Shown here: positions 56,577 to 64,000 of the stretch, in pieces
Numbering within the stretch: position 1 is the stretch's first letter
How the letters are laid out: every line of letters starts with the position of its first letter
Assembly: GCA_017448825.1 (NCBI GenBank)
Contig: JAFSKR010000068.1
Span: forward strand, 62,001-126,000
Length of the DNA stretch: 64,000 bases
DNA from: Bacteroidaceae bacterium
GTDB taxonomy: Bacteria; Bacteroidota; Bacteroidia; Bacteroidales; Bacteroidaceae
Direction: 5' to 3'
Position numbers and translations under genes: made by a program
The notes under the pieces: generated by a model
Seen by the model: the letters and a program-made list of their open reading frames with translations, nothing else
What the model was told of the DNA's origin: nothing
Database searches by the model: none

Positions 56577-57524
56577 TTATTTATTAGCAAGATATGCCAA
56601 TACGTTCTTTTCGATGCGGGCAGCGATGTCCTCATTCCCCTCTGCTTTCACGAACTTCTCGCCGATGATGTGCTCGTAGAGTTCGATGTAGCGGTCGCTG
56701 ACAGATTCTGCGTATTCATCGGTGATTTCAGGCATCACTTGTCCGGGTTGGTTCATGAAGTTGTGGTCGATGAGCCACTGGCGCACGAACTCCTTAGAGA
56801 GTTGCTTCTGAGGCTCACCTTTGGCGAACTTCTCCTCGTAGCCATCGGCATAGAAGTAACGGGAAGAATCGGGCGTGTGTACTTCGTCAATCAGATACAC
56901 CTTGCCGTCACGCTTGCCAAACTCGTACTTGGTATCCACAAGGATGAGTCCCTTCTCAGCGGCAATCTTCGTGCCGAGGTCGAAGAGGGCGCGGGTGTAC
57001 TTCTCCATCACCTCATAGTCCTCCTTGCTTACCAATCCCTGAGCGATGATTTCTTCCTTCGAGATGTTCTCGTCATGTCCCTCATCTGCCTTGGTGGTGG
57101 GGGTGATGATGGGGGTGGGGAACTTCTGGTTCTCCTTCATGCCCTCGGGTAGGGTGATGCCGCAAAGAGTGCGGTTGCCAGCCTTGTACTCACGCCATGC
57201 AGAGCCTGTGAGATAGCCACGGATAATCATTTCCACGCGGAAGCCTTCGCACTTCAAGCCCACGGTCACCATCGGGTCGGGAGTTGCCAGTTTCCAGTTG
57301 GGCACGATGTCAGCCGAGGCATCGAGGAACTTGGCTGCAATCTGGTTGAGCACCTGACCCTTGAAGGGGATGCCCTTGGGCAGCACCACGTCGAATGCCG
57401 AGATGCGGTCGGTGGCGACCATCACCATGAGGTCGTCGTTGATGTTATACACGTCACGTACTTTGCCGTGATACACTTCCTTCTGTCCGGGGAAGTTGAA
57501 ATCAGTCCTTGTTAAAGAGTTCAT
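56577..57524 (-). CDS. purC: SAICAR synthetase
   Basis: ATP-dependent ligation of aspartate to CAIR in purine synthesis. Conserved segments: [26 protein letters not shown] (about 19-44), [14 protein letters not shown] (about 98-111), [30 protein letters not shown] (about 195-224). The ATG at 57524 (MNSLTRTDF) gives 315 residues, the longer eukaryote-like and Bacteroidales size. The open frame starts 39 bases earlier, within phoH. The start overlaps the phoH stop by 23 bases, and the stop abuts menG. Confidence 0.95.
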   Translation of the reverse strand: MNSLTRTDFNFPGQKEVYHGKVRDVYNINDDLMVMVATDRISAFDVVLPKGIPFKGQVLNQIAAKFLDASADIVPNWKLATPDPMVTVGLKCEGFRVEMIIRGYLTGSAWREYKAGNRTLCGITLPEGMKENQKFPTPIITPTTKADEGHDENISKEEIIAQGLVSKEDYEVMEKYTRALFDLGTKIAAEKGLILVDTKYEFGKRDGKVYLIDEVHTPDSSRYFYADGYEEKFAKGEPQKQLSKEFVRQWLIDHNFMNQPGQVMPEITDEYAESVSDRYIELYEHIIGEKFVKAEGNEDIAARIEKNVLAYLANK

Positions 57525-58476
57525 ATTGTTGAATTTTAGTTTGTTCGTATTTGTGGTAAGCATTTACGATTCTTGTCACTAACTTGTGGCGCACGATGTC
57601 GCGTTCGTCCATCGTGACGAAACTGATGCCCTTCACGTCCTTCAACACCTCTGTCGCCTCCTTCAGTCCGCTCTTCACGTTGCGAGGCAGGTCTATCTGT
57701 GTCAGGTCACCTGTGATAATCATCTTTGTGTTCTGACCCATGCGCGTGAGGAACATCTTGATTTGTTGAGTCGTCGTGTTTTGGGCTTCATCGAGGATGA
57801 CCACCGCATCGTTCAGTGTGCGTCCGCGCATGAAAGCGAGAGGGGCAATCTGAATCACGTTCTGCTCCATGTACTCGGTGAGTTTCTGCGCCGGAATCAT
57901 GTCCTGTAAGGCATCATAGAGTGGTTGCAGATAGGGGTCAATCTTCTCTCGCATATCGCCAGGCAAGAACCCCAACTTTTCGCCAGCCTCCACAGCCGGA
58001 CGCGAAAGGATGATTTTGCGTATCTCCTTGTTCTTCAGCGCACGAACTGCCAAGGCGATGGACACGTATGTCTTGCCCGAGCCAGCAGGTCCCACAGCGA
58101 AAATCATATCGTTTTCCATATAGGCATCCACCAGCGTCTTCTGGTTCTCCGAACGCGGCGCAATCGGTTTGCCGACAATGCTGTAGCAGATGGCACTCCC
58201 GTCCGCAGCGTGCCCTTGTGGTTGTTCCCCCTTCACGATTTGCAGGATGGCTTCCTCATTCAGCGAGTTGTACTTGGCACAATGCTCCTGCATCTTCTGC
58301 ATATTCTCCTCGAAGGCACACATCTCCTCCTCGTCGCCCATCACCTTGATGATGTTGCCACGAGCCACAATGCGCAACTTGGGATAGAGCGCCTTAATCA
58401 TCTGCAAATGGACATTGTTCACCCCATAGAAGGTGACGAGGTCAATGTCCTCCAATACTATCATTTTCTCAATCAT
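57502..58476 (-). CDS. PhoH-family ATPase
   Basis: PhoH/YbeZ family P-loop ATPase with suspected RNA-related function. An N-terminal KH-like part (about 1-90) precedes the PhoH core. Walker A is [19 protein letters not shown] (about 131-149), followed by [19 protein letters not shown] (about 160-178) and Walker [20 protein letters not shown] (about 232-250). The 324 residues are standard. An alternative ATG four codons in (58464) may be the true start, since a -7 box ends only 5 bases before 58476. First gene of the phoH-purC-menG-S41-aroE unit. Confidence 0.92.
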   Translation of the reverse strand: MIEKMIVLEDIDLVTFYGVNNVHLQMIKALYPKLRIVARGNIIKVMGDEEEMCAFEENMQKMQEHCAKYNSLNEEAILQIVKGEQPQGHAADGSAICYSIVGKPIAPRSENQKTLVDAYMENDMIFAVGPAGSGKTYVSIALAVRALKNKEIRKIILSRPAVEAGEKLGFLPGDMREKIDPYLQPLYDALQDMIPAQKLTEYMEQNVIQIAPLAFMRGRTLNDAVVILDEAQNTTTQQIKMFLTRMGQNTKMIITGDLTQIDLPRNVKSGLKEATEVLKDVKGISFVTMDERDIVRHKLVTRIVNAYHKYEQTKIQQYELFNKD

Positions 58477-58481
58477 GAGTG

Positions 58482-58489
58482 CAAAGGTA
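58482..58489 (-). promoter_or_regulatory. -7 box for the phoH-purC operon
   Basis: The minus strand reads TACCTTTG. The expected transcription start would fall at or within a few bases of the ATG at 58476, implying a leaderless mRNA or use of the ATG at 58464. Confidence 0.5.
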
Positions 58490-58541
58490 CGGAGAATTTT
58501 TGATACGAAAGAATAATCTTGAATAATTTCTTCAAAGCCTA

Positions 58542-60845
58542 TTATATGGCACTTAACTCAGAGAGTCGTTCCTTGAAATTGTCTATTTTATTGATAATGT
58601 CTAATGTTTCTTTAAGATGGGTTGTGGGTGTTTCTATCTGCAAATTCTCCAAACGTTTCTTGATGGCTTGTCTGGCGTATGTGAATCGCCATTTCTGGCT
58701 ATTGATTTGGGCGATAAACCAAAAGAGTTCTCTGACGTTCATCCTGTATTTGGGCACTAATACCCGAACGGAACTACCTCCGTTTCCACGTGCCATATAG
58801 TGCCAAGGTTGCAAGTAGGCGGTACCGAAAGCAGAAACCGTGATACATCCTTCACATAATTCGGTCTCATTTTGTGCTACAAGTCCCACCACGCCATTTG
58901 TGTCGTCACCACTGGACACATAAGGAACGATTCCTTCAGAGTAGGTCTTCACACCTGCTGATTTTCCTGTCTTAACGACGAAATACTTTGACAATGGACC
59001 TTTTTCCGATAAAGGAACAGGTTGTTCGTGTTGGGTTTCAATGAAGTCTCTATATAGGCTATCCGTGATGTCTGGATAGCTTGTTACTGCTTTGAACAGC
59101 GACATGAGCGTCTCGCTATTCAATGTATGGATTTCTTTGTCGCTTAGTGCAGGTTGAGGCAGATATTGTTGTGGACTATATTCTGCACCGTTTTTCAGCA
59201 TTTCGGCATCGACACAAATACACGATTCGTTGCAAGGCTTTTCTCCTCTCATGAAAGCATGGAACGAGTCTAAGATTGTAGGGATTTGGCTGCCTGCACA
59301 TTCCACTCGTTTCCCTTTTAACTTAACGAATCCGTCGTTTGCGATTCTTCCAATGAAAACTCTTGATTCTTTGGGCTGTGGAACATGAGCCTTTGCTATC
59401 ATGATGGTTGTGATGGCCGATGCATTGGGGTAAAACAATTCATCGGGTAGGCTTATCATTCCCAAAATTGTATGTTTTTTCATGAACCTTGCTCGCCAAA
59501 GGCTGTTTTCTTCGTCAGCGAAAACACCTGCATAGATGACTCCGGCAAAGAGCCCTCCTTCCACCAACGCATCCATCGATGCGTCAATGAAATCACGTTC
59601 AGGCTCTCCTATTTGATGAAAAGGAGGATTCAGAAAGGCTCTGTTGAAACACCCCCTGACATTTTTTTTGGCTTGTATGTCCAATGATGACGAGTTTTCG
59701 ATGTGGCTTTTCCCGTCTCCTCTGAAGAACATATTGAGGCAAGACAAAGCCCAGACTGTGGGGTTTGTGTCAAAGCCATAGATAGACTCCCTTATCAAAT
59801 TGCGTGATTGTTCCGTTACACTTTTCCTTTTGAGTGCATCGAATGCAGACACAAGGAAACCGCCCGTTCCACAGGTGATGTCGATAATCTTATGGCTGAT
59901 TTCAACATTGACCAAATCCACGCATAGTTTTGTGATATGGCGTGGCGTGAACACAATGCCCATCGCGTTGTTGTCTGCCCCATAGCGAAGGAAGGCTTCG
60001 TAAAACATTCCGAGGAAATCGGCATCTGATTGTAGCACGGATCTGACATTGAGGCGTTTCAAGATGGAAATGATGCGGAAAATGTATGGAACCAGTCGGT
60101 TGAAATCGTTATATCCTAATTTGATGGCCTCTATGAGCAGTTTCTTTTTTTCTGCACTGAAATGGTCACTTTCGCCAATGGCTTCTGCGACCATCTTGTT
60201 GATTTCCCTCAAAGTGTTGGTAGAAGTGACTTCTATTTCTCCTCGGTAGAGGGCGGTTGTGATGGCACCAACCACTTTGGGACGTAAGGTGGTCTCAATC
60301 TTGGCGGTGCGGAGAATGTTCGACACCTCAATGGCGGCATCTATGAACTCAGCCGAGGAAGGAATCGTCAGTTGGGTTGTTCCGTCATCCGAGGTGAGTG
60401 CATTCAAACATTCTTGTTTGGAAATAATGGCCGTCAAGGCATTCCCTTTAGACAGAAGGTCGCACCATTTTCCATCTTTCCAATACTTAACGATGACGAT
60501 GTAGCCATTTTGGTCTTCTCCAGCCACTCCGATTGCTATTTTCACATGATAGGCATTCGTGGAATTGATGGCATCACAATAGCCAATGGCTTGTTCTATG
60601 GCATCTTGATATTTTCGGAAATCATTTTTCGTCTCAATAACAACGGCGGGTTCTCCATGTATGCATAATAGAAAGTTTGGACGATTTTGCCCTAAACCAA
60701 TATTGGGGAAATAGGCTGTGACCTCCTGCTCTTCCAAACAATCGCCGCCATTTTGGAGGTGTCGCATATCCCATCCCCTTTCTTGGGAAATCTTGCGGGT
60801 GAAGTACCGTGCTCTACTTTCAGATATCCTCTTGTTTCTTGCCAT
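58542..60845 (-). CDS. Single-chain restriction-modification-specificity enzyme
   Basis: 767-residue fused enzyme, type IIG or type I-like. The N-terminal nuclease-like domain (about 1-150) has RPNF (55-58) followed by VVIETKN (E71, K73), the PD-(D/E)xK layout of HsdR-type domains. The gamma-class N6-adenine methyltransferase (about 250-510) has motif I IDITCGTGGF (321-330) and motif IV NPPF (406-409). The C-terminal part (about 600-767) resembles one half of an HsdS target-recognition unit, ending in coiled helix. Asn57 stands where Asp is normally expected, so cleavage may be lost. It has its own promoter and no R-M partner gene. Confidence 0.85.
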   Translation of the reverse strand: MARNKRISESRARYFTRKISQERGWDMRHLQNGGDCLEEQEVTAYFPNIGLGQNRPNFLLCIHGEPAVVIETKNDFRKYQDAIEQAIGYCDAINSTNAYHVKIAIGVAGEDQNGYIVIVKYWKDGKWCDLLSKGNALTAIISKQECLNALTSDDGTTQLTIPSSAEFIDAAIEVSNILRTAKIETTLRPKVVGAITTALYRGEIEVTSTNTLREINKMVAEAIGESDHFSAEKKKLLIEAIKLGYNDFNRLVPYIFRIISILKRLNVRSVLQSDADFLGMFYEAFLRYGADNNAMGIVFTPRHITKLCVDLVNVEISHKIIDITCGTGGFLVSAFDALKRKSVTEQSRNLIRESIYGFDTNPTVWALSCLNMFFRGDGKSHIENSSSLDIQAKKNVRGCFNRAFLNPPFHQIGEPERDFIDASMDALVEGGLFAGVIYAGVFADEENSLWRARFMKKHTILGMISLPDELFYPNASAITTIMIAKAHVPQPKESRVFIGRIANDGFVKLKGKRVECAGSQIPTILDSFHAFMRGEKPCNESCICVDAEMLKNGAEYSPQQYLPQPALSDKEIHTLNSETLMSLFKAVTSYPDITDSLYRDFIETQHEQPVPLSEKGPLSKYFVVKTGKSAGVKTYSEGIVPYVSSGDDTNGVVGLVAQNETELCEGCITVSAFGTAYLQPWHYMARGNGGSSVRVLVPKYRMNVRELFWFIAQINSQKWRFTYARQAIKKRLENLQIETPTTHLKETLDIINKIDNFKERLSELSAI

Positions 60846-60891
60846 TATAAATATAGATTTGTGGGGTACAAGATTTTAATGATATTTGGTG

Positions 60892-60923
60892 CAAAAATAC
60901 GAACAAAAAAGTGAAAAACCAAA
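60892..60923 (-). promoter_or_regulatory. Promoter of R-M-S gene
   Basis: Minus strand: TTTG (60923-60920), 20 bases, then TATTTTTG (60899-60892), a full consensus match. It is 46 bases upstream of the ATG at 60845. Confidence 0.65.
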
Positions 60924-61160
60924 ACATTTGTTTTTTTTCTCGAACATGGGTGCTTCTGCAATTATCAAAAGTGTGAAAAAAGAATGCCGCATGAAAAAGA
61001 AATTCAAGTTTTCTCCCAACGGATAATTCGTCTTGCCTTCTTGATGTTTCAGTTCTGGATACTCAAAAAGGAACTGAACAGTATTGGCGTGAAGCGATTT
61101 TTATTGGCGGAAACATGCAAGATGCTGATACTCGTTCCACAATGTTTCCGCAACCTCAAA

Positions 61161-61227
61161 ACCGACGTGCCCCACATCGGTCAACCGACGTGGGGCACGT
61201 CGGTCAAGCGGTGTGGGGCACGTCGGT
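61161..61227 (+). repeat. Palindromic repeat with 23-base period
   Basis: The left arm ACCGACGTGCCCCAC (61161-61175) is the exact reverse complement of GTGGGGCACGTCGGT at 61190-61204. The same right arm recurs at 61213-61227, 23 bases on. The two right-arm units (61178-61200 and 61201-61223) are direct repeats differing at a few positions. It could form a stable hairpin with either right arm. Confidence 0.9.
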
Positions 61228-61234
61228 TGAGGGG

Positions 61235-61412
61235 CTATTTCATGCCGTGATTCATCATCCGATAAGTGGCCATCTCCTCATATTTTGTTCCTAGGCGTCC
61301 ATAGTTGGCGTAGGGATAGATGCTGATGCCGCCACGGGGGGGGTGAAGATGCCAGTCACCTCGATGTATTTGGCTTCCATCAGCTGGATGGGGGCTTTCC
61401 TGATGATGTAGT
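61235..61412 (-). pseudogene. queF: Probable C-terminal remnant of queF, frameshifted
   Basis: Reading leftwards, one frame encodes [19 protein letters not shown] (ending near 61340). After a run of eight C on this strand (61336-61343) a shifted frame continues [20 protein letters not shown] and [13 protein letters not shown] to a TAG at 61235. Joined, these read as the C-terminus of the 7-cyano-7-deazaguanine reductase QueF as I remember it from Bacteroidales (TPRGGIS then NYG and TKYE). No upstream coding for the other two thirds is present. The identification is from memory of the family, not a search. Confidence 0.6.
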
Positions 61413-61460
61413 GGGGAATTTATGTCTTTGTGAGGGGAAAACAGCATATTTTTTTGTTTT

Positions 61461-61494
61461 TTTGTGTGTATGTGAAAAAAAAGTTCTACCTTTG
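61461..61494 (+). promoter_or_regulatory. Isolated promoter match without a clear gene
   Basis: TTTG (61461-61464), 22 bases, then TACCTTTG (61487-61494). No recognised gene follows for 560 bases; an open frame (61430-61855) starts upstream of it. It may be left from a lost gene or drive a transcript reaching the transporter. Confidence 0.4.
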
Positions 61495-61907
61495 TGGCGC
61501 AAATGGTTCTCCCCCCCCCACCGAAAAAAGGTGCGGTGCTGGAGCTAAGATGGGAATGCAGTGTGAATCTGCAACATTACCCGATGCTGTGAGTCCTTTT
61601 TCTGAGGCTACCGATAGTGTCACTGAATTCAAAGTGTTGTCTGCAAGAGATGTCACTTTGAAATATTCGGGAAGGCCGAGTAGTTTCTGCGGGATGAAGT
61701 CAGAAGACCTGCCTTTGCCAATAGAGACGTCTGTCTGCGGGGTTACGGACATGATGGAAACGACATACATAAGAATGATGATAGGGCATGACTATATAAT
61801 AATAGTCATGATGTGTCAGATACGCACCATTGGGTGTTGCTTTTTGGTGCGTTGAAAGAAATGGATACATTAGAAGCAATAAAATATTAATTAAAGTAGT
61901 AAATGCC

Positions 61908-61948
61908 GAGTGCCTTGGCAGGGATGTCCGGGCACTCACCTTTCGGAC
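61908..61948 (+). ncRNA. Possible structured leader upstream of DASS transporter
   Basis: GAGTGCC (61908-61914) pairs with GGCACTC (61931-61937). An alternative GTCCG/CGGAC pairing (61926-61930 and 61944-61948) would compete with it. The segment lies 105 bases before the transporter ATG at 62053. It matches no riboswitch class I recognise. Confidence 0.35.
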
Positions 61949-62052
61949 TATTTCAAATTTATCATTATATGTCATTCTTTAACAAAAAAATCTTCCATCT
62001 TCATCTGTTTAGGAAGTTGGAACCACAGAGAGATTTAAAGTTCGGCAACAAA

Positions 62053-63474
62053 ATGTCGAGCAAGTTCAACAACAAACAATTTATCGCTTCGGTCATTTCC
62101 GTATTGGCGACAGTCGTGGTGGCATTTTTGCCGGCTGACTGCTTTGGCATCGAGGGGCTGACTGTCGTTCAACAACGCATCATCGCCATTTTCGTCTTTG
62201 CCACGTTGATGTGGCTGACAGAGGCGATTCCTGCATGGGCAACGTCTGTGTGCCTCATTTGTATGCTGCTGTTTGTCACGTCAGACAGTGCCTTGAGTTT
62301 CTATTCGTCAGGCTTGGAGAAGTCTGAGTTGCTCAGTTACAAGGTGTTGATGGCGACGTTTGCAGACCCTATCATCATCCTGTTTTTGGGTGGCTTCGTG
62401 CTTGCTATCGCCACCACGAAGAGCGGATTGGATGTGGTGATGGCTCGTTATCTGCTCAAACCCTTCGGGAAGAGGAGTGAAGTGGTGCTGTTGGGCTTTA
62501 TCCTCATCACAGGTTTGTTCTCCATGTTCATCAGCAACACGGCCACAGCGGCAATGATGCTGACCTTTCTTGCTCCAGTATTTAAGGCACTGCCTGCTGA
62601 CGGTAAGGGACGTGTGGCGTTGACGCTTGCCATTCCATTAGGTGCCAACATCGGTGGCATTGGTACGCCTATCGGTACGCCACCTAACATGATTGCGTTG
62701 AAGTATCTGAATGATCCCGAGGGCATGAACCTCAACATTGGTTTTGGTGAGTGGATGATGTATATGGTGCCGATGACTCTGATTCTGCTGGTGGTTGGCT
62801 GGTGGCTGTTGCTACGTTTCTTCCCGTTCAAGCAGAAGACAATTGAACTGAATATTGAAGGTAATATCCAGCACAACTGGCGTACAACAGTGGTGATTGT
62901 CACGTTTATCGTCACGATTCTCTTCTGGTTGTTAGATAAAGTGACGGGAGTGAACGCCAATACGGTGGCGATGATTCCTATTGCTGTATTTGCCGCTACG
63001 GGAGTCATCACGGCAAAGGATCTTCAGGCTGTGAACTGGAGTGTGCTGTGGATGGTGGCAGGAGGTTTTGCTCTCGGTGTTGCCCTCAACGAATCAGGTT
63101 TAGCAGAGAATGCCATCCAGAGCATTCCGTTTGGCCAGTGGTCGCCACTTGTGATTCTCATCATTGCTATGCTGGTGTGCTACACGATGTCGAACTTCAT
63201 CAGCAACACTGCTACTACGGCGCTGTTGGTGCCTGTGCTTGCGGTGGTTTGCAAGGGTATGGGCGATAAACTTGAAGACATTGGTGGCGTCACCACGATG
63301 CTCATAGCCATCGCCATCACGGCCTCTGTGTCTATGTGTCTGCCTATCAGTACGCCTCCCAATGCCATTGCGCACTCAACAGGTCTGGTGAAGCAGAACG
63401 AGATGCTGAAAGTGGGTATCTGCATCGGTGTCATCGGTATGGTGTTGGGCTACTTCACCCTGCGGTTGATGTAA
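62053..63474 (+). CDS. DASS/SLC13-family anion:sodium symporter
   Basis: Inner-membrane sodium-coupled transporter for dicarboxylates, citrate or sulfate (divalent anion:Na+ symporter family). The two SNT signature motifs are present as ISNTATAAMM (about 159-168) and ISNTATTALL (about 383-392), each followed by a TPP element (GTPIGTPPN; ISTPPNAIAHS). About eleven hydrophobic segments. The ATG at 62053 (MSSKFNNKQF) gives 473 residues, the usual size; a further ATG at 61969 is possible but adds a polar, repeat-adjacent extension. The specific anion cannot be told from sequence. Downstream 63499 gene is 24 bases away. Confidence 0.9.
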   Translation: MSSKFNNKQFIASVISVLATVVVAFLPADCFGIEGLTVVQQRIIAIFVFATLMWLTEAIPAWATSVCLICMLLFVTSDSALSFYSSGLEKSELLSYKVLMATFADPIIILFLGGFVLAIATTKSGLDVVMARYLLKPFGKRSEVVLLGFILITGLFSMFISNTATAAMMLTFLAPVFKALPADGKGRVALTLAIPLGANIGGIGTPIGTPPNMIALKYLNDPEGMNLNIGFGEWMMYMVPMTLILLVVGWWLLLRFFPFKQKTIELNIEGNIQHNWRTTVVIVTFIVTILFWLLDKVTGVNANTVAMIPIAVFAATGVITAKDLQAVNWSVLWMVAGGFALGVALNESGLAENAIQSIPFGQWSPLVILIIAMLVCYTMSNFISNTATTALLVPVLAVVCKGMGDKLEDIGGVTTMLIAIAITASVSMCLPISTPPNAIAHSTGLVKQNEMLKVGICIGVIGMVLGYFTLRLM

Positions 63475-63498
63475 AATGAAATAGGAAAGTGAGAAATT

Positions 63499-63873
63499 AT
63501 GGACATCTATCATTCAACTTACACGCAATACATCGACCTGATGGACAAGCTGAAGGACGATGTGGAGGAACTACTCGGGCAGGCGGCTGGGATGGAGCCG
63601 GAGGAGAAGTCAGATGAACGCATCTTCACCTTAATTGGCCAGACAATCGACACGGCATCTGACGAGAAATTTCTGCCGACAAATGAGTTGCTGAACATCA
63701 CGAAGGAATTGTTGGGCATCAAGAGGCGCCTCCGTCCTAAGGCACCATTGGAGCAGAGGATGCTCAAGCAGTGTTTCCGCACCCTTAACAGTGCGGCAGT
63801 GTCGCTTCGGCAGATTACGGACGACTGTCCGCTGGCGGAGGTGAACGAATTGTCGGAAAAGGAAATGTATTAA
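63499..63873 (+). CDS. Small helical protein of unknown function
   Basis: 124-residue soluble protein, almost all predicted helix and charged, with no signal peptide. DLMDKLKDDVEELL and ELLNITKELLGIKRRLRPKAPLEQRMLKQCF suggest a helical bundle. It sits 24 bases after the transporter and 17 bases before a biotin carboxylase gene. A role with the carboxylase is possible but unsupported. No family recognised. Confidence 0.65.
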   Translation: MDIYHSTYTQYIDLMDKLKDDVEELLGQAAGMEPEEKSDERIFTLIGQTIDTASDEKFLPTNELLNITKELLGIKRRLRPKAPLEQRMLKQCFRTLNSAAVSLRQITDDCPLAEVNELSEKEMY

Positions 63874-63890
63874 AATAGATTCTACATTAT

Positions 63891-64000
63891 ATGATAAGAA
63901 AAATATTGGTTGCAAATCGTGGGGAGATTGCCATTCGTGTGATGCGCAGTTGTTATGAGATGGGCATCCGTTCAGTGGCTGTCTATAGCACGGCTGACCG
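63891..64000 (+). CDS. accC: Biotin carboxylase (partial, 5' end)
   Basis: The first 36 codons run off the window. [20 protein letters not shown] is the invariant opening of acetyl-CoA or propionyl-CoA carboxylase biotin carboxylase subunits (and pyruvate carboxylase). [10 protein letters not shown] follows. In Bacteroidales this usually belongs to a carboxylase operon with biotin carrier and carboxyltransferase genes. Which acyl-CoA it serves cannot be decided from this fragment. Confidence 0.88.
   Translation, partial: MIRKILVANRGEIAIRVMRSCYEMGIRSVAVYSTAD

Larger units (their letters stand above)
60846..62052. other. Decayed, repeat-rich region
   Basis: About 1.2 kb without an intact gene. 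From left to right: the promoter of the R-M-S gene, a palindromic 23-base-period repeat, a probable queF 3' remnant, an isolated promoter match and a structured segment upstream of the transporter. Open frames at 60984-61250, 61430-61855 (plus) and 61486-61770 (minus) show no recognisable family and cross repeats and homopolymers. Confidence 0.55.

Noticed and set aside
60984..61250. 88-codon open frame in the decayed region
   Set aside because: Its second half is the translation of the palindromic repeat; no recognised domain. Possible but unsupported.
61430..61855. 141-codon open frame and its minus-strand counterpart (61486-61770)
   Set aside because: Starts upstream of a promoter match, passes through a ten-base C run, and neither strand gives recognised motifs. 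May include gene debris.

Overview
The window is chromosomal DNA from a Bacteroidales bacterium, most likely of the Prevotella/Bacteroides lineage. Supporting signs are two tandem SusC/SusD pairs, an LpxC-FabZ fusion, a PorE-like type IX secretion (T9SS) lipoprotein, a protein with a T9SS-type C-terminal sorting domain, and repeated Bacteroidetes-type promoters (TTG/TTTG, about 17-22 bases, then TAnnTTTG). No rRNA, tRNA, CRISPR array, complete insertion sequence or prophage was seen.

Layout. 0-3.4 kb (minus): lptB, rsfS, ftsH and the first codons of a probable cdsA. 3.5-7.3 kb (plus): an MlaE/MlaF-type lipid transporter translationally coupled to topB. A 655-base gene-free stretch follows, with a purine-only tandem repeat and nested hairpins. 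8-17.4 kb (plus): the PorE-like lipoprotein, uvrA, an M64 metallopeptidase, and a GH128-like glycoside hydrolase carrying the T9SS sorting domain. 17.5-35.7 kb (plus): one apparent 18-kb operon, FAS1 - SusC - SusD - FAS1 - FAS1 - SusC - SusD, bounded by a strong promoter match and a strong terminator. It encodes only surface and outer-membrane proteins, with no enzyme or regulator. This is the most promising candidate for an undescribed system.

35.7-43.7 kb: an HD phosphohydrolase, pyrF, a two-gene type II restriction-modification (R-M) module and prfA on the minus strand. Divergent from these is an HEPN-MNT gene pair. A small lipoprotein and purM follow. The R-M genes lie between prfA and pyrF with a precise 4-base overlap into pyrF. 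43.7-44.3 kb: two adjacent tandem-repeat arrays (21- and 23-base periods) directly upstream of the lipid A operon. 44.3-51.5 kb (plus): lpxD, lpxC-fabZ, lpxA, a small acidic protein, miaA and a class A penicillin-binding protein.

51.6-58.5 kb (minus): three small exported proteins (one with a YARHG domain), then a tight operon phoH-purC-menG-S41 peptidase-aroE. 58.5-60.9 kb (minus): a single-chain restriction-modification-specificity enzyme whose nuclease motif has Asn where Asp is expected. 60.9-62.0 kb: a decayed region with a palindromic repeat and what looks like a frameshifted C-terminal remnant of queF. 62.0-64 kb (plus): a DASS/SLC13 anion transporter, a small unknown protein and the start of a biotin carboxylase gene.

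All calls come from reading the sequence; no database search was possible. Family assignments rest on recognised motifs and gene order.
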